From positions 248,001 to 312,000 of the forward strand of contig NZ_FUYL01000001.1 of assembly GCF_900167935.1 (NCBI RefSeq): a stretch of DNA of 64,000 nucleotides. The letters run 5' to 3'. The notes under the pieces are model-generated. The model was not told the origin of the DNA, searched no databases, and was given only the letters and a program-made list of their open reading frames with translations. Below, one piece after another: positions 37,898-48,900 of this stretch. A program made the position numbers and the translations under genes. Numbering within the stretch: position 1 is the first letter of the stretch; each line of letters opens with the position of its first letter. The stretch comes from Maribacter arcticus. GTDB lineage: Bacteria; Bacteroidota; Bacteroidia; Flavobacteriales; Flavobacteriaceae.

Positions 37898-39244
37898 CTA
37901 TTTTAGTGTTATTTCTACTATGGTATCTATTGGGTTTATTTCACTTTCAGGAATTTGAACCAATAATCCAAATTTATTATTCTGATATACCAAAGGTTTA
38001 TCTCCCTTGAACATCGATATACTTTTTATTTTTCCTTCAAAATCTTTTATAAATATCTTATTATTCTGATCAAGTATATGAACGTATATTTTTTTGCCTT
38101 TTTGGGTGGTCGCCATTTCTTTGGTTGGTGAGATTGGCCCTTCTGAGGCACCATAAATGGTCTCACCATTTTTTTGTAACCAATCTCCTATTTGTTTTAA
38201 GGATTGTACATGTTCTTCTTGAATTTTACCATTGGGCATGGGGCCTACGTTAAGTAATAAATTACTACCATAACCTGCCGCTTTAATTACGTAATGGATA
38301 AGTTCTTTTTCAGATTTATGTTTTTTATCTTGAAGGTTAAAGCCCCAAGATCCGTTAATAGTTTCACAAACTTCAAAAGGTAGTTGGCCAATATCAGATG
38401 CATCTGTACCAAAGCCAGTAGTGTTATTTCCTGGGAGATCCTTTTCGAACATTTGAAAATCTTCACCTTCAATAGGTGCTATATGGTGGTTGTTACCAAT
38501 TAGACATTGTGGTTGTAGAGTGTGTATCAAGGTGTAGATTTCATCAAGATGCCAATCTAATTGAAGTTTTCCAGATTTTTCTTCGTTAGGAACAGATAAA
38601 ATTGTTTGGTCCCAATAACCGTCAAACCAAATACCGCCAATTTCTCCATAGTTGGTAAGCAACTCGGTTAATTGAAGCTTCATAAATTCTATGTATTTAT
38701 CCCAATCTCCTTGATTTCTACCAGGAATATCCTTTCCAGTTCTACCCCTAGGGAAATAATCGTCTTTGTTCCAGTCTAATAAGGAATAGTAGAAAAACAG
38801 TTTTATATCTTCTTTTTTACAGGCTTCCGCCAATTCTTTTAAAACATCCCTTCCATAGGGAGTACTATCAACAATGTTATAGGGGCTGGCCTTTGTATCG
38901 AACATTGAAAAACCATCGTGGTGCCTACTGGTTATGGTAATGTATTTCATACCGGCATCCTTGGCCATTTTTACCCATTCATCAGCATTGAATTCAGTAG
39001 GATTGAAAAAGCCAGGTAATTTTTCATAGGCATCAATAGCTATGTTTTGGTTGTTCATAACCCATTCACCATCTCCTAGAATGCTATAAACGCCCCAGTG
39101 AACAAATAAACCAAACTTAGCCTCATTAAACCATTCTCTGGCTTCTAAATTTTCTTTGGTAGGCTTATAATTTTGTTGTCCTTGGCCGTAGGTCAAAGCA
39201 CTGATCAATAGTAAAGCTAAACCGTGTATTAGTTTTGATTTCAT
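37898..39244 (-). CDS. GH29 alpha-L-fucosidase, exported
   Basis: A 448-residue glycoside hydrolase family 29 enzyme from ATG 39244, which starts a signal peptide cleaved near LTYGQ; the longer frame would overlap fuconate dehydratase. GH29 features: EAREWFNEAKFGLFVHWG, SRHHDGFSMFDTKAS, the nucleophile Asp208 in GIWFDGYWD, and GNNHH. The acid/base is less conserved in GH29 and I do not place it. It frees terminal alpha-L-fucose in the periplasm or at the surface, feeding the operon in which it lies. The linkage preferred is unknown. Confidence 0.93.
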   Translation of the reverse strand: MKSKLIHGLALLLISALTYGQGQQNYKPTKENLEAREWFNEAKFGLFVHWGVYSILGDGEWVMNNQNIAIDAYEKLPGFFNPTEFNADEWVKMAKDAGMKYITITSRHHDGFSMFDTKASPYNIVDSTPYGRDVLKELAEACKKEDIKLFFYYSLLDWNKDDYFPRGRTGKDIPGRNQGDWDKYIEFMKLQLTELLTNYGEIGGIWFDGYWDQTILSVPNEEKSGKLQLDWHLDEIYTLIHTLQPQCLIGNNHHIAPIEGEDFQMFEKDLPGNNTTGFGTDASDIGQLPFEVCETINGSWGFNLQDKKHKSEKELIHYVIKAAGYGSNLLLNVGPMPNGKIQEEHVQSLKQIGDWLQKNGETIYGASEGPISPTKEMATTQKGKKIYVHILDQNNKIFIKDFEGKIKSISMFKGDKPLVYQNNKFGLLVQIPESEINPIDTIVEITLK

Positions 39245-39245
39245 A

Positions 39246-40556
39246 TTAATATTGGTTGTTCCATTCCTTTCCATTAGGAAAATTAAAATCCTTTAGAGAC
39301 TGTTCTTTCATGGTAATACTGTAACCAGGTGCTAGAGGCGGCATATATGCTCCATTTTTTATAATCACAGGTTCGTAAAAATGTTCATGTAAGTGATCTA
39401 CAAATTCAATTATTCTACCTTCCATAGATCCACTTATCGTAATATAATCTATCATAGAAAGGTGTTGCACATATTCGCAAAGGCCAACGCCACCAGCATG
39501 AGGACAAACAGGAATATTAAATTTTGCAGCCATCAATAAAATCGCCAATACCTCGTTGACACCACCTACACGGCAACTGTCTATTTGGCATATACCCAAT
39601 CCGCCCGATTGCATCAGTTGTTTAAACATGACCCTATTTTGGCAATGTTCTCCAGTTGCTACTAAAATCGGACTTACCGCTTTGGCAATTTTTGCATGAC
39701 CTAGAATATCATCAGGACTTGTAGGTTCTTCTATCCACCAAGGATTAAATTTTTTCAGGGATTCCATATTGGTAATGGCTTCATCAACATCCCATTTCTG
39801 ATTGGCATCCATCATCAATTTAAGGTCGTCGCCAATCTCTTCACGTATGATCGCTGCCCTTCTCATATCATCCTTTAAATCTGCACCAACCTTAATTTTC
39901 ATATGCTTAAAGCCACTTGCCTTTGCTTCTTGACATAAGAAACGCATCTTTTCGTCTGAATAGCCTAACCAGCCTGCAGACGTTGTGTAAGCAGGGTAAC
40001 CATTTTTCATTAAGGTAGCTATACGTTCCTTTTTTCCAGCTTCCTTTGCCTTTAGCATTGCAAGTGCTTCCTTTGGAGTTATAACATCTGTAATGTAGGT
40101 AAAGTCGATACATGATACCAGTTGTTCTGGTGTCATGTCTACCACTAGTTTCCATAATGGTTTTCCCTCTGCTTTTGCATAAAGGTCCCAAACGGCATTA
40201 ACAACCGCAGCAGTGGCTAAATGTATTACTCCTTTCTCTGGTCCAAGCCATCTTAATTGACTATCCCCTGTTATCATTTTCCAAAACTTACCCATATCCT
40301 GTGTAAATTCTGCTAAGGATTTACCTTTTATCAAAGGAGCTAAAGCTTTAACCGCAGCCACACAAATTTCATTACCTCTACCAATGGTAAAGGTTAATCC
40401 GTGACCTTCTAATTTTGGATTATTGGTCTTCAATATTACGTATGTCGCAGAATAATCTGGGTCAGGGTTCATTGCATCTGAACCATCTAATGATTTGCTA
40501 GTAGGAAATCTCACATCTTGAACAGAGATTTCCGATATGATAATATTTTGTTTCAT
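39246..40556 (-). CDS. fucD: L-fuconate dehydratase (enolase superfamily)
   Basis: A 436-residue enolase-superfamily dehydratase of the size of Xanthomonas FucD. Catalytic elements: Lys in KHMKIKVGAD, metal ligands in LMMDANQKWD, WWIEEPTSPDDILGH and VATGEHCQNR, and the His of CPHAGGVGLCEYVQH. N-terminal DVRFPTSKSLDGSDAMNPDPDYSA (in part) is characteristic of fuconate dehydratases. It converts L-fuconate to 2-keto-3-deoxy-L-fuconate. It is the first gene of the fucose operon; the AraC regulator gene is 88 bases upstream in the same direction. Confidence 0.94.
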   Translation of the reverse strand: MKQNIIISEISVQDVRFPTSKSLDGSDAMNPDPDYSATYVILKTNNPKLEGHGLTFTIGRGNEICVAAVKALAPLIKGKSLAEFTQDMGKFWKMITGDSQLRWLGPEKGVIHLATAAVVNAVWDLYAKAEGKPLWKLVVDMTPEQLVSCIDFTYITDVITPKEALAMLKAKEAGKKERIATLMKNGYPAYTTSAGWLGYSDEKMRFLCQEAKASGFKHMKIKVGADLKDDMRRAAIIREEIGDDLKLMMDANQKWDVDEAITNMESLKKFNPWWIEEPTSPDDILGHAKIAKAVSPILVATGEHCQNRVMFKQLMQSGGLGICQIDSCRVGGVNEVLAILLMAAKFNIPVCPHAGGVGLCEYVQHLSMIDYITISGSMEGRIIEFVDHLHEHFYEPVIIKNGAYMPPLAPGYSITMKEQSLKDFNFPNGKEWNNQY

Positions 40557-40644
40557 TTATTACGAACTTAATAACAAATCTATTTATTGTCTAAAGAAGT
40601 ATCCACTGTTCATGTTGCTTTTTATAATACTTTTTTTGCCATAA

Positions 40645-41523
40645 TCAATCTTTACTTACCTTATTATAGTAAAGTTTTGCAAATTCATTTGGGGTGATAC
40701 CTCTAATTATTTTGAATTGTCTATTGAAATTTGAAACATTGCGAAAACCAGATTCATAACAAATTGAAATAATTTTCTGTTCACCTTCAATCAACATTTT
40801 ACAAGCGTAGCCAACCCTTATCTCATTTAGATATCTTGTAAATGATTTTCTATGTATTTTGGTAAAAAATCGACTAAATGCCGATGAGTTCATGTTGGCA
40901 ATTTCAGAAACCTTTTTAGAACTTATTGGTTTATTGAAATTCTTATATATGTACTCATATATCTTCTTCAAATCTTGAGAAGATTCATGATTAAAAGGTT
41001 TGATAAAGCCATTACTCGATAAAATTCTTGAAGTGTTACTTTTTGTTAGTTCCTGTAAAACCTGCAATAGCATAACTACTTTTTCAAAATCTTTAAGTGC
41101 TACCAAACTTTTAATTTTCTTCATCAACTCTACGCTTATATCTGTAAAAACAATTCCTAATGATGCCTTGGTTATAAGATTGGAAATTTTAATCATTTCG
41201 GGAGTTTCAAAAAATGTAGTGCCTAGAAAATCTTTTTTAAAGTGTACCGCAATAGCCTCTGCTGTTAAGTTGGAATCCCCGACATAATAATCTGGATCAT
41301 TTATCCACATATGGGGTAAATTTTTACCCAAGAGTACTACTTCACCTTCGTTAAATTTTTCAATACTGTCCCCAACAAAACGTGTCCCCGTACTTTTAAG
41401 AATAATCACTAATTCAAGTTCAGGATGAAAATGCCATAGTTTTAAAAAATGTGGATAGCAGTTTCGGGTTACACTCAAAGAGTTGGTAATGGAGCTGGTG
41501 CGATCTACAAAGTGAAGTTTCAT
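40645..41523 (-). CDS. AraC-family regulator (cupin + HTH), probably of the fucose operon
   Basis: A 292-residue AraC/XylS protein: an N-terminal cupin sensing domain (FHPELELVIILKSTGTRFVGDS) and a C-terminal pair of helix-turn-helix motifs (SSKKVSEIANMNSSAFSRFF and GYACKMLIEGEQKIISICYE, then SGFRNVSNFNRQFK). It is directly upstream of and codirectional with the fuconate dehydratase gene, so it most likely activates the fucose operon in response to fucose or a product. It is a paralogue of the regulator at 59428-60312. Confidence 0.88.
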   Translation of the reverse strand: MKLHFVDRTSSITNSLSVTRNCYPHFLKLWHFHPELELVIILKSTGTRFVGDSIEKFNEGEVVLLGKNLPHMWINDPDYYVGDSNLTAEAIAVHFKKDFLGTTFFETPEMIKISNLITKASLGIVFTDISVELMKKIKSLVALKDFEKVVMLLQVLQELTKSNTSRILSSNGFIKPFNHESSQDLKKIYEYIYKNFNKPISSKKVSEIANMNSSAFSRFFTKIHRKSFTRYLNEIRVGYACKMLIEGEQKIISICYESGFRNVSNFNRQFKIIRGITPNEFAKLYYNKVSKD

Positions 41524-41649
41524 TAAATTCTTTTTAGGTTATGCTTTGTGTTTGGTCCTTTTTCTTAATTACACATTATACAGTTTGTATTTTATTATGG
41601 TTTAATTGCAAACTTGAAGAACAGTTGGAATAGGATTTTTAAATCCTAC

Positions 41650-44600
41650 TTATTTATTTTTATTTAAAACAAGAAGGTTCATATTGTTTCTAGCAATTAG
41701 ATAACTTCCTTTTTTATCGGCAAGATTTATGGTTTTGATACTTCTAACTTCTCCCAGAATATTTATTCCACTTTCTATTGGGGAGACCGTATGAAACTCA
41801 CCATTTCCAATTCCAGTTAGCAAGTATCCTATGCTTGCATCATTTCTTGGGGTTTCAACCTCTGAACCATAAAGATTTCCTGCTAGTACTATATCTAAAA
41901 CACCATCATTATCAATGTCCTCTATAATCATGTCATTTATAGAAGATGTTTGTGCAGCATAGGGTAACGGCTTCTGAATAAATGTACTTGATTGATTCAT
42001 AAATATAGAATTAGCGAAAGTTTTCGCCTCGTAGGTTAAAGCGTCATTTAACTTTTCTGGCGTATATACTTCTGTTAAACTAGCTTTAGAGAACGAGCTG
42101 TAATCTGGAAATTTCTTTTTAATTGAAGGTATTTGTTGGGATGAGCATTGTCGACCCCTAAGTGGATACAACTCCCCTTCGCTATAATACCCCAATACAA
42201 TATCTAAACTGCCATTATCATCAAAATCTTCAGCGTAGATTTTAAAGGGTTCTTTTGCAGATGCTTTGTATTTATAATTTAAGCCAATATTGCCTGCGAT
42301 AAAATCTAAATCGCCATCGTTATCTACATCTGCTATTTTGATAGTGTTCCACCAGCCTACAAAATTGGTTAGACCATAAACAGTGCTTTTATCGGTAAAC
42401 TTTCCATTGGAGTTAATGAATATAGTTGGTGCCATCCACTCACCAACAATAACTAAATCTTGCTTTCCATCCTTATTAATATCTGCCCACTCGGCATCTG
42501 TAACCATACCAATATTTGTCAGCTCGGGTGCTATGTCATTGGTGATATCGGTGAACTTGATAAGATTATCTTTGCTATCATTTCTCAGTATATAGCTATT
42601 CGTTGGTAAAGGGTATTTGCCTGGGGTTTGCCTACCGCCAACAAATAGGTCTAAATCTCCATCATCATCAATATCTACAGACTTAACTACTGAACTACTT
42701 GTATATAGTTTTGGTAGCCCATTAGTATCTTTTTTGAATTCTCCCGTTCCATCGTTTATATATAGTCGGTCTTGGTACAGTTGGTCTCCTTCATTATTTT
42801 CATTCCCGCCACTAGCAACATAGAGATCGATATCGCCGTCATTGTCAACATCAAAAAATATAGCAGAAACATCTTCATAGGCTTTGTCCAATTGCCAAAT
42901 ATCATCAAGTACCCCATCAAAACTATTTTCATTATTTTGTAGATAGAGTTGTCCTGGTTGATTTTTTGCGCCACCCACGTAAAAATCATCTAAGCCGTCA
43001 CCATTAACATCTTTCACTGCCAAGGCAGGTCCTTGCTGTGACATTTTGTGTGGTAAAAGTACTTCTCGTTGAAAATCTTTAAAGTCATTTTCAATATGGA
43101 TGAATTTTGGTGATAAATCGGGTTCTGCACTAGAAAAAAGAACCTTGGGGTTTACCTCCTTTATTAACTGCACTTGATTTCTAGATTCTTGTTTAATTTC
43201 TACCAATTGATTAGCCTCAATATCGTACAAAGTTTGAATACCTCCCTTAGGCCAAAATACCTGTATAGAATCTATTTTTTGGTGAGAACCAATACCAAAA
43301 TGTACAATAGGTTCAACGGATGATTCGTATCCTCTTGTGGTTTGTAATTCAACCAATTGCTTTTCACCATTGTTATAAATCCATATTTTGGAACCTATCC
43401 CAAAACAGTTGTCTTCTTTTCCCTTTAATTTTAAACGAAGATAATTTGAACCGGACTTGGTGCTGATTTTATTTTCAAACACCTGTGATGTCATATCCAA
43501 ATGATTAACTACAAGGTCCAAATCACCATCCAAATCTAAATCAGCATACGATGCTCCATTGGAGAAGCCTTCAACGCTCAATCCATATGCTGAGGTTTTC
43601 TTTTCGAAAGTTAAATCTCCATTATTGGAAAATGCAAAATTGGGAACAGGGGTAGAAGGCATACGTTTTACCCAATCCACATATTCTTCTAGCTTAACTT
43701 TGCCATAAGCTTTTTGAACCCTAAAAAGAGCATTGTAATCATTGTTGTTAACATCCCGACGCATACCATTAGTGACAAAAAGGTCTTTAAAACCATTGTT
43801 TTGCATATCGAACAACAAAGGGCACCAACTCCAATCTGTATAATTAATACCAGCCATTTCACCTATCTCTATGAAATTATCCATACCCGTATTTAGTTGA
43901 AGAGTATTCTTCATGTATTGATGATGTAGGCCTTTGTCTACCAAATCATAAAACAATTCGGTATTCATGGCGCTCATATTAGATTTTTGGTCTTCGTTGT
44001 TACTACCCATCATATCTAATTGAACAAGATCGATTAGGCCATCATTGTTCATGTCTGCAGCATCAGTACCCATACCAAAATTAGAAGTGTGCATGGTGTA
44101 TTGCTGAAGCTTATTTTTAAATGTACCGTCACCTTGATTGATGTATAGAAAATCGCTTGAATTGAAATCGTTGGAGACATAGATATCTACATTTCCATCG
44201 TTATTAAAATCAGAAAAACTGATACCCAAAGTAAGTCCGTAATTTAGAATACCCGATGCTAATGTGACATCAGTAAATCTACCATTGTCATTGCGATACA
44301 GCTTGTCAGATTCTTCTAAATTGGGCTGCTTCATATGCTTTTCAAAGAAATCGTTCTTTTGGTTAAAACCAGAAGGGGGGTAGTTGCCTACATATAAATC
44401 TAAGTCCCCATCATTATCATAATCAAAGAAAGCAGATTGAATGGAGTGGCCCTTATCAGCAACACCAAATTTTAAGGCCTGTTCAGAAAAAGTATTGTTT
44501 TGATTGTTTACGTAGAGGAGATTTTTTCTAGAATTTCCTGGCCCAGCAACGCTCACATAAATATCTAAAAAACCGTCATTATTAACATCTGCCATTGTTG

Positions 44601-44979
44601 TACCGGTAGTCCAATGATTATAAACTCCTTCAACACCCGCGGTTACTGTAATGTCTTGAAACGACATGTTACCCTTGTTCAAATACAATTTATTCTTACC
44701 CATTTGGCCAGTAAAATAAATATCAGGCAAACCGTCATTATTAATATCACCAGTAGAAACTCCACCCCCAAAATAAATGAACGGATAAATCAGGTAATTG
44801 AAGTTCTGTGATTCTTGGGTCTTATTCAAAAAACGAATACCAGAAGTGTCCGCCGAAACCGCCTCGAAATTCTGTATTACATTTTCGGTTGGGGCATTAT
44901 TGGCGGTATAAGCTGTTTTATCCTTACAAGAAAGGATGCAAGACAGTATAATAACCAAGTATAAATATTTAAAAGTCAT
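41650..44979 (-). CDS. FG-GAP/VCBS-repeat CRTAC1-like surface lipoprotein (copy 1)
   Basis: A 1109-residue lipoprotein (lipobox CILSC near residue 18) built of two FG-GAP/VCBS propellers, with many calcium-binding loops of the form DxNxDGxxD (DINNDGLPD, DVNNDGFLD, DYDNDGDLD, DIDNDGVLD). Between them, about residues 500-590, is a UnbV/ASPIC domain (RGYESSVEPIVHFGIGS, IQVFWPKGG). Such proteins commonly follow SusC/SusD genes and probably bind glycan or mediate surface assembly; no catalytic centre is visible. It is the last gene of the SusCD operon, now separated from copy 2 by an IS element. Confidence 0.88.
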   Translation of the reverse strand: MTFKYLYLVIILSCILSCKDKTAYTANNAPTENVIQNFEAVSADTSGIRFLNKTQESQNFNYLIYPFIYFGGGVSTGDINNDGLPDIYFTGQMGKNKLYLNKGNMSFQDITVTAGVEGVYNHWTTGTTMADVNNDGFLDIYVSVAGPGNSRKNLLYVNNQNNTFSEQALKFGVADKGHSIQSAFFDYDNDGDLDLYVGNYPPSGFNQKNDFFEKHMKQPNLEESDKLYRNDNGRFTDVTLASGILNYGLTLGISFSDFNNDGNVDIYVSNDFNSSDFLYINQGDGTFKNKLQQYTMHTSNFGMGTDAADMNNDGLIDLVQLDMMGSNNEDQKSNMSAMNTELFYDLVDKGLHHQYMKNTLQLNTGMDNFIEIGEMAGINYTDWSWCPLLFDMQNNGFKDLFVTNGMRRDVNNNDYNALFRVQKAYGKVKLEEYVDWVKRMPSTPVPNFAFSNNGDLTFEKKTSAYGLSVEGFSNGASYADLDLDGDLDLVVNHLDMTSQVFENKISTKSGSNYLRLKLKGKEDNCFGIGSKIWIYNNGEKQLVELQTTRGYESSVEPIVHFGIGSHQKIDSIQVFWPKGGIQTLYDIEANQLVEIKQESRNQVQLIKEVNPKVLFSSAEPDLSPKFIHIENDFKDFQREVLLPHKMSQQGPALAVKDVNGDGLDDFYVGGAKNQPGQLYLQNNENSFDGVLDDIWQLDKAYEDVSAIFFDVDNDGDIDLYVASGGNENNEGDQLYQDRLYINDGTGEFKKDTNGLPKLYTSSSVVKSVDIDDDGDLDLFVGGRQTPGKYPLPTNSYILRNDSKDNLIKFTDITNDIAPELTNIGMVTDAEWADINKDGKQDLVIVGEWMAPTIFINSNGKFTDKSTVYGLTNFVGWWNTIKIADVDNDGDLDFIAGNIGLNYKYKASAKEPFKIYAEDFDDNGSLDIVLGYYSEGELYPLRGRQCSSQQIPSIKKKFPDYSSFSKASLTEVYTPEKLNDALTYEAKTFANSIFMNQSSTFIQKPLPYAAQTSSINDMIIEDIDNDGVLDIVLAGNLYGSEVETPRNDASIGYLLTGIGNGEFHTVSPIESGINILGEVRSIKTINLADKKGSYLIARNNMNLLVLNKNK

Positions 44980-44993
44980 TAGATTAAATTAGT

Positions 44994-45003
44994 ATAAAAT
45001 TTT
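44994..45003. repeat. Target-site duplication, left copy
   Basis: ATAAAATTTT immediately left of the IS terminal repeat is repeated directly after the right end (45961-45970). IS1595-type elements usually duplicate 8 bases; chance AT matches could extend the repeat to ten. Confidence 0.75.
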
Positions 45004-45960
45004 AGAGGTCACAATTTAGCTACTTACTAATTTAGCCTGATTTATGCTATCGGCTTCGACCATTCTTTTTATCAGGTTATTAAAGATTGTGTTCTTAGTC
45101 TGAGATCGGTTCAAGCGATAGCAGAACTCGTTGAAATAGCGATTGATGTGGAATTCGCTCACCCAAGAGTAAGTTGTCCTTATCCATGTTTTTATTTGAT
45201 GTATCATCGTATGTAGTGCCTTGAAATTCAATCCGCCGTTGCTGTTGATCTGTTCGATATCGTATGCTTTGGCGATAGGTCTGTATCCCTTCCATTTATC
45301 CGTGGTCACCTTTGCGTTCTTGTCGATATGGGCATCAAAGATTGTTTTAAGTTCTTTGGCTGAAAAATTGTCTATTTTTTGCGAGTACATCCGTCTCACC
45401 TTTCCACCCTCGGTAAGCTCAACGGCACATATGGCCTTCTTTTTCTTCGCATGATAGCTTCTGCCGACCTTACCCTTTTCTTTTCCACCTACCACGAATT
45501 CATCAACATGTACATTGCCCTGCATTGAGTGGTTGCCACTTGATTGCATCGCTTCACGGATCTTGTGCATGAAAAACCTCGCGGTCTGTTCGCTTACCCC
45601 ATAGCGAACCGCCATATAGCTTGCCGAAAGACTCTTGGTGGTGGTGGACATCTCGAAACAGATGAAGAAAGCCTTGCGGACACCGAACTTTACCTTATGA
45701 AAAAGGGTGTTGGCCGTGGCACTTTCGATATGGACGCAGACATTACACGCTCTGGAAAAATCTTTGCGGTTTTGGTATCCACAATGACCACACTTGACAC
45801 ATTTATATCCTTCTTTCCACTTGATAGTCGCCAAATATTCCTTACAATCAAAATCTGTTTTAAAGTGTTCGCAGAACTCTAAGAGGTTTTGACCTTTGAA
45901 TAATTCCATAAATCCCTTATTTTATTGAATTCAAATCTAAGTATTTAACTTGTGACCTCT
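45004..45960 (-). mobile_element. IS1595-family insertion sequence, 957 bp, apparently intact
   Basis: Terminal inverted repeats AGAGGTCACAA (45004-45014) and its complement (45950-45960) bound the element. They extend imperfectly to 23 bases each (20 matches). It is flanked by a 10-base direct repeat and carries one intact transposase gene. It lies between the two VCBS lipoprotein genes, with its right end inside the last codon of copy 2, whose stop codon is now supplied partly by the element. Confidence 0.92.
45016..45909 (-). CDS. IS1595-family transposase (ISXO2-like DDE domain)
   Basis: A 297-residue transposase. An N-terminal zinc ribbon is evident (CVKCGHCG about residues 37-44, then CNVC), followed by the ISXO2-like catalytic domain with Asp in VHVDEFVVGGKEKGKVGR, Asp in VTTDKWKGY, and the third acidic/Asn position in FHINRYFNEFCYRLNR. 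No frameshift or stop is seen, so it may be active. Its stop lies inside the left terminal repeat. Confidence 0.92.
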   Translation of the reverse strand: MELFKGQNLLEFCEHFKTDFDCKEYLATIKWKEGYKCVKCGHCGYQNRKDFSRACNVCVHIESATANTLFHKVKFGVRKAFFICFEMSTTTKSLSASYMAVRYGVSEQTARFFMHKIREAMQSSGNHSMQGNVHVDEFVVGGKEKGKVGRSYHAKKKKAICAVELTEGGKVRRMYSQKIDNFSAKELKTIFDAHIDKNAKVTTDKWKGYRPIAKAYDIEQINSNGGLNFKALHTMIHQIKTWIRTTYSWVSEFHINRYFNEFCYRLNRSQTKNTIFNNLIKRMVEADSINQAKLVSS

Positions 45961-48900
45961 ATAAAATTTTTCTGGTAACTCCATTGAAATCATAAAAAAC
46001 AACCTCTTTCATTACAGGTAATATCTCAAATTTTCTTGAAGATTGAGAAAGATAACTGTTACCATAATAAAATTCTAATTTTGTTTTTTCGCCATTAGTG
46101 AATGTGATATAAGCTCCGGCATCCGACGTTTTTAGTGATATAATTTTGTTAGCTGCCGTACCTTTGCTTTGATATTCATAAGCTTTCAAGGGGCCTTTAT
46201 TTGCTCCGGCCAAAAGGGCTGATTGGTTATCGATATAAAAGGTTGTAATACTTTTTTGATCTCCATTTAAATACAATCCTGAGATTAAGGTCGAAACTGA
46301 TTCAAAATCACCTTTGCCATTACCTTTAAGAAAAATTCCGTTCGAGGCATCATAGTTGCCAAAAAGAGGATCAGCAGAGTTTTGATTGCCGCTAAGTAAT
46401 GCATCTAGATTTCCATCTGCATCAAAGTCTTTGATTAATACACCATAAACTGGGGATACTTGACATGTGATGGGTAATGGACGTATTTTAAATCCTTCTT
46501 CACCTAAATTTTCCAAGTAGCTTGTTGTGAGGATTTTAGCATCTAAAACAAAGTCATTTTTACGGTCCTGTTTTTTGAGGATTTCATCAAAATCTGCTTC
46601 CGAAAAGGATTTGTAATTTTTAAACCGCTTCTTGTAAGCAACAATCTGGGATATCAATGCATCTCTTGTATGTAAAGCGTATTCTTTTAAGGAACCAGAA
46701 TCATCCTTTTCGTAATAGGAAATAATGGGGTCAATTTTGCCGTTGGCGTCAAAATCATCAGCATATACGCGAACAGGATGTTCTGCATCTGCTTTTATAT
46801 ACGTATTCAATCCGAAATTGCCCAGTATATAGTCGGTATCACCATCATTGTCAAAATCTCCACCTGAGATACTATTCCACCATCCAGATGTATTTTTAAG
46901 TCCGGTATTATTATATGGTTCGAGTGCACCATTTTTATTGATGAAAAATTGAACTTCTGTCCATTCCCCTACAACGATTAGATCTACCCAACCGTCATTG
47001 TTGAAATCTGTCCAAATAGCATCGGTTACCATACCAATCTCTTTTAGGGCTGGGGGAGTAGCTTCTTTTAAGTTGCCATTGTCATTCATTAAAAGGCTAC
47101 TTATTGGAGATTTAGGATATTCTCCCGGACTAAATTTTCCACCTATAAAGAGATCGATATCACCATCTCTATCAAAGTCAGCTCCTTTAACCGGACCACC
47201 ACTTGCGGTGCTTAATGAACTTGTATTCTGTTTTATAAACGAACCGTTTTCATTCGTATAAAACCGGTCTTGATAAGCTTCTTTGCCGGCAACGAAGTCA
47301 CTGCCGCCACTAACTACATATGCATCATTGTCACCATCATTGTCTGCATCAAAAAGAAGTATGCCCATGTCCTCGAAACTAGCATCTTCTTCGAAAATGT
47401 TTGATTTTTCAAATGAACCTTGCTTTTGGATAAATAACGTTGCCGTATTTTCAGCGGACCCACCTATTAAAATATCATCCAAACCATCATTGTCTATGTC
47501 ATTTATAGCAATAGATGGTCCTTCTTTCGAATACATTTTATAGAAAAGAGGGTCATTATTAAAATCGATATACTTATTTTCTTCTTGCACATATTGCAAT
47601 TTCAGAGAATCACTTATAGACGTGAACAAGCTTTTGGTTTTCACAGTAGATTGACTTTTTCTTTTGGGCTTATAGTCAATTTTCAGTTTAGTATTTAAGG
47701 TTATGCTATTTTCAACTTGAAAAGTGCCATCGGGCCAATGAATTGTAATACTATCGAGCTTCGTTTTATCGCCAAGCCCAAAATGTATTTCATCGCTCAT
47801 ACTTGAGAGGTAGCCACGTACATTAGAATGATAATAACTTTGAATGAGATTACCGGCAGTAAACAATTCTAGGCGAGTGCCAAAGGCATTTTTATTTTTA
47901 CCCGTGCCATTCAACTTAATATTTAAGAAGTTACTCTCTTTAATTTTATTTTCTATTTGGTTTTCTATCGTGTTGTTCTTATAAAAGAAGGCTGTATGGC
48001 CAAGATTATTTACTAGTAATTCTAAATCTCCATCATTGTCAAAATCTGCAAAAGCAGCACCATGAGAAAAAGAAGGTTCATTCAAGTTCCAATCCTCGGT
48101 TACATTTTCTAAGTTTAAATCACCTCTATTTTTAAAAATAAAATTAGATTTTTTTATAGGGTTAAGTTTATTTAAAGTTTCTTTTTGATACGAAATACTG
48201 TGCTCATTCGACCCAAAACGCAATTTTTCCTTAAGGCCGAGCGCAAAGTCCATATCTGTTAAATCCTTATAATATCCATTGGTAATGAACAGGTCTAACG
48301 TGCCATTATTGTCAAAATCTGCCCACAAAGGTGCCCAGCTCCAGTCTGTGGAATACATGCCAGACAAAGTACCTAACTCGCTAAATTGATAATTACCTTC
48401 CTCATCCATTCCTTGGTTAATCTGTAAGGTATTTTTTACATGCTGTTTGGTATACCCTAACTCTGTACGGTAATTAAAGAGGTCATAATTAACTGGGGCT
48501 TGCATTAATTTTCGACGTCTGTTAGATTCTGGTAGCATGTCCATTACGGTAATATCCATTAGTCCGTCTTGGTTTACATCGGCAATATCAACACCCATTC
48601 CGTTATAGCTAGTGTGTCTTAGGAAGTCGTTTGCCTTTTCGTCGAAACCACCTTTTTGATTATTGATATAAATTAGGTCATTGGTGATAAAATCATTGGC
48701 AACATAGATATCTGGCCAACCGTCATTATTAATATCATTTATGGCAAGGCCTAAGGAAAAACCTTCGTTTACAATACCCGCTTCCTCAGAAATAACGGTA
48801 AATGTATTGTCGCCATTGTTTTTATAAAGTATATCTACTGTATAAGAATTACTGTTCGTATTTCTTGGTATGGTCTGATTACGATCATTCATTAATTGAG

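Noticed and set aside
41636-41651. Short palindrome AGGATTTTTAAATCCT after the copy 1 VCBS gene
   Set aside because: Loop too small and no T-run, so not called as a terminator.
45544-45882. 112-codon frame antisense to the IS transposase
   Set aside because: Entirely within the transposase gene; no domain recognised.
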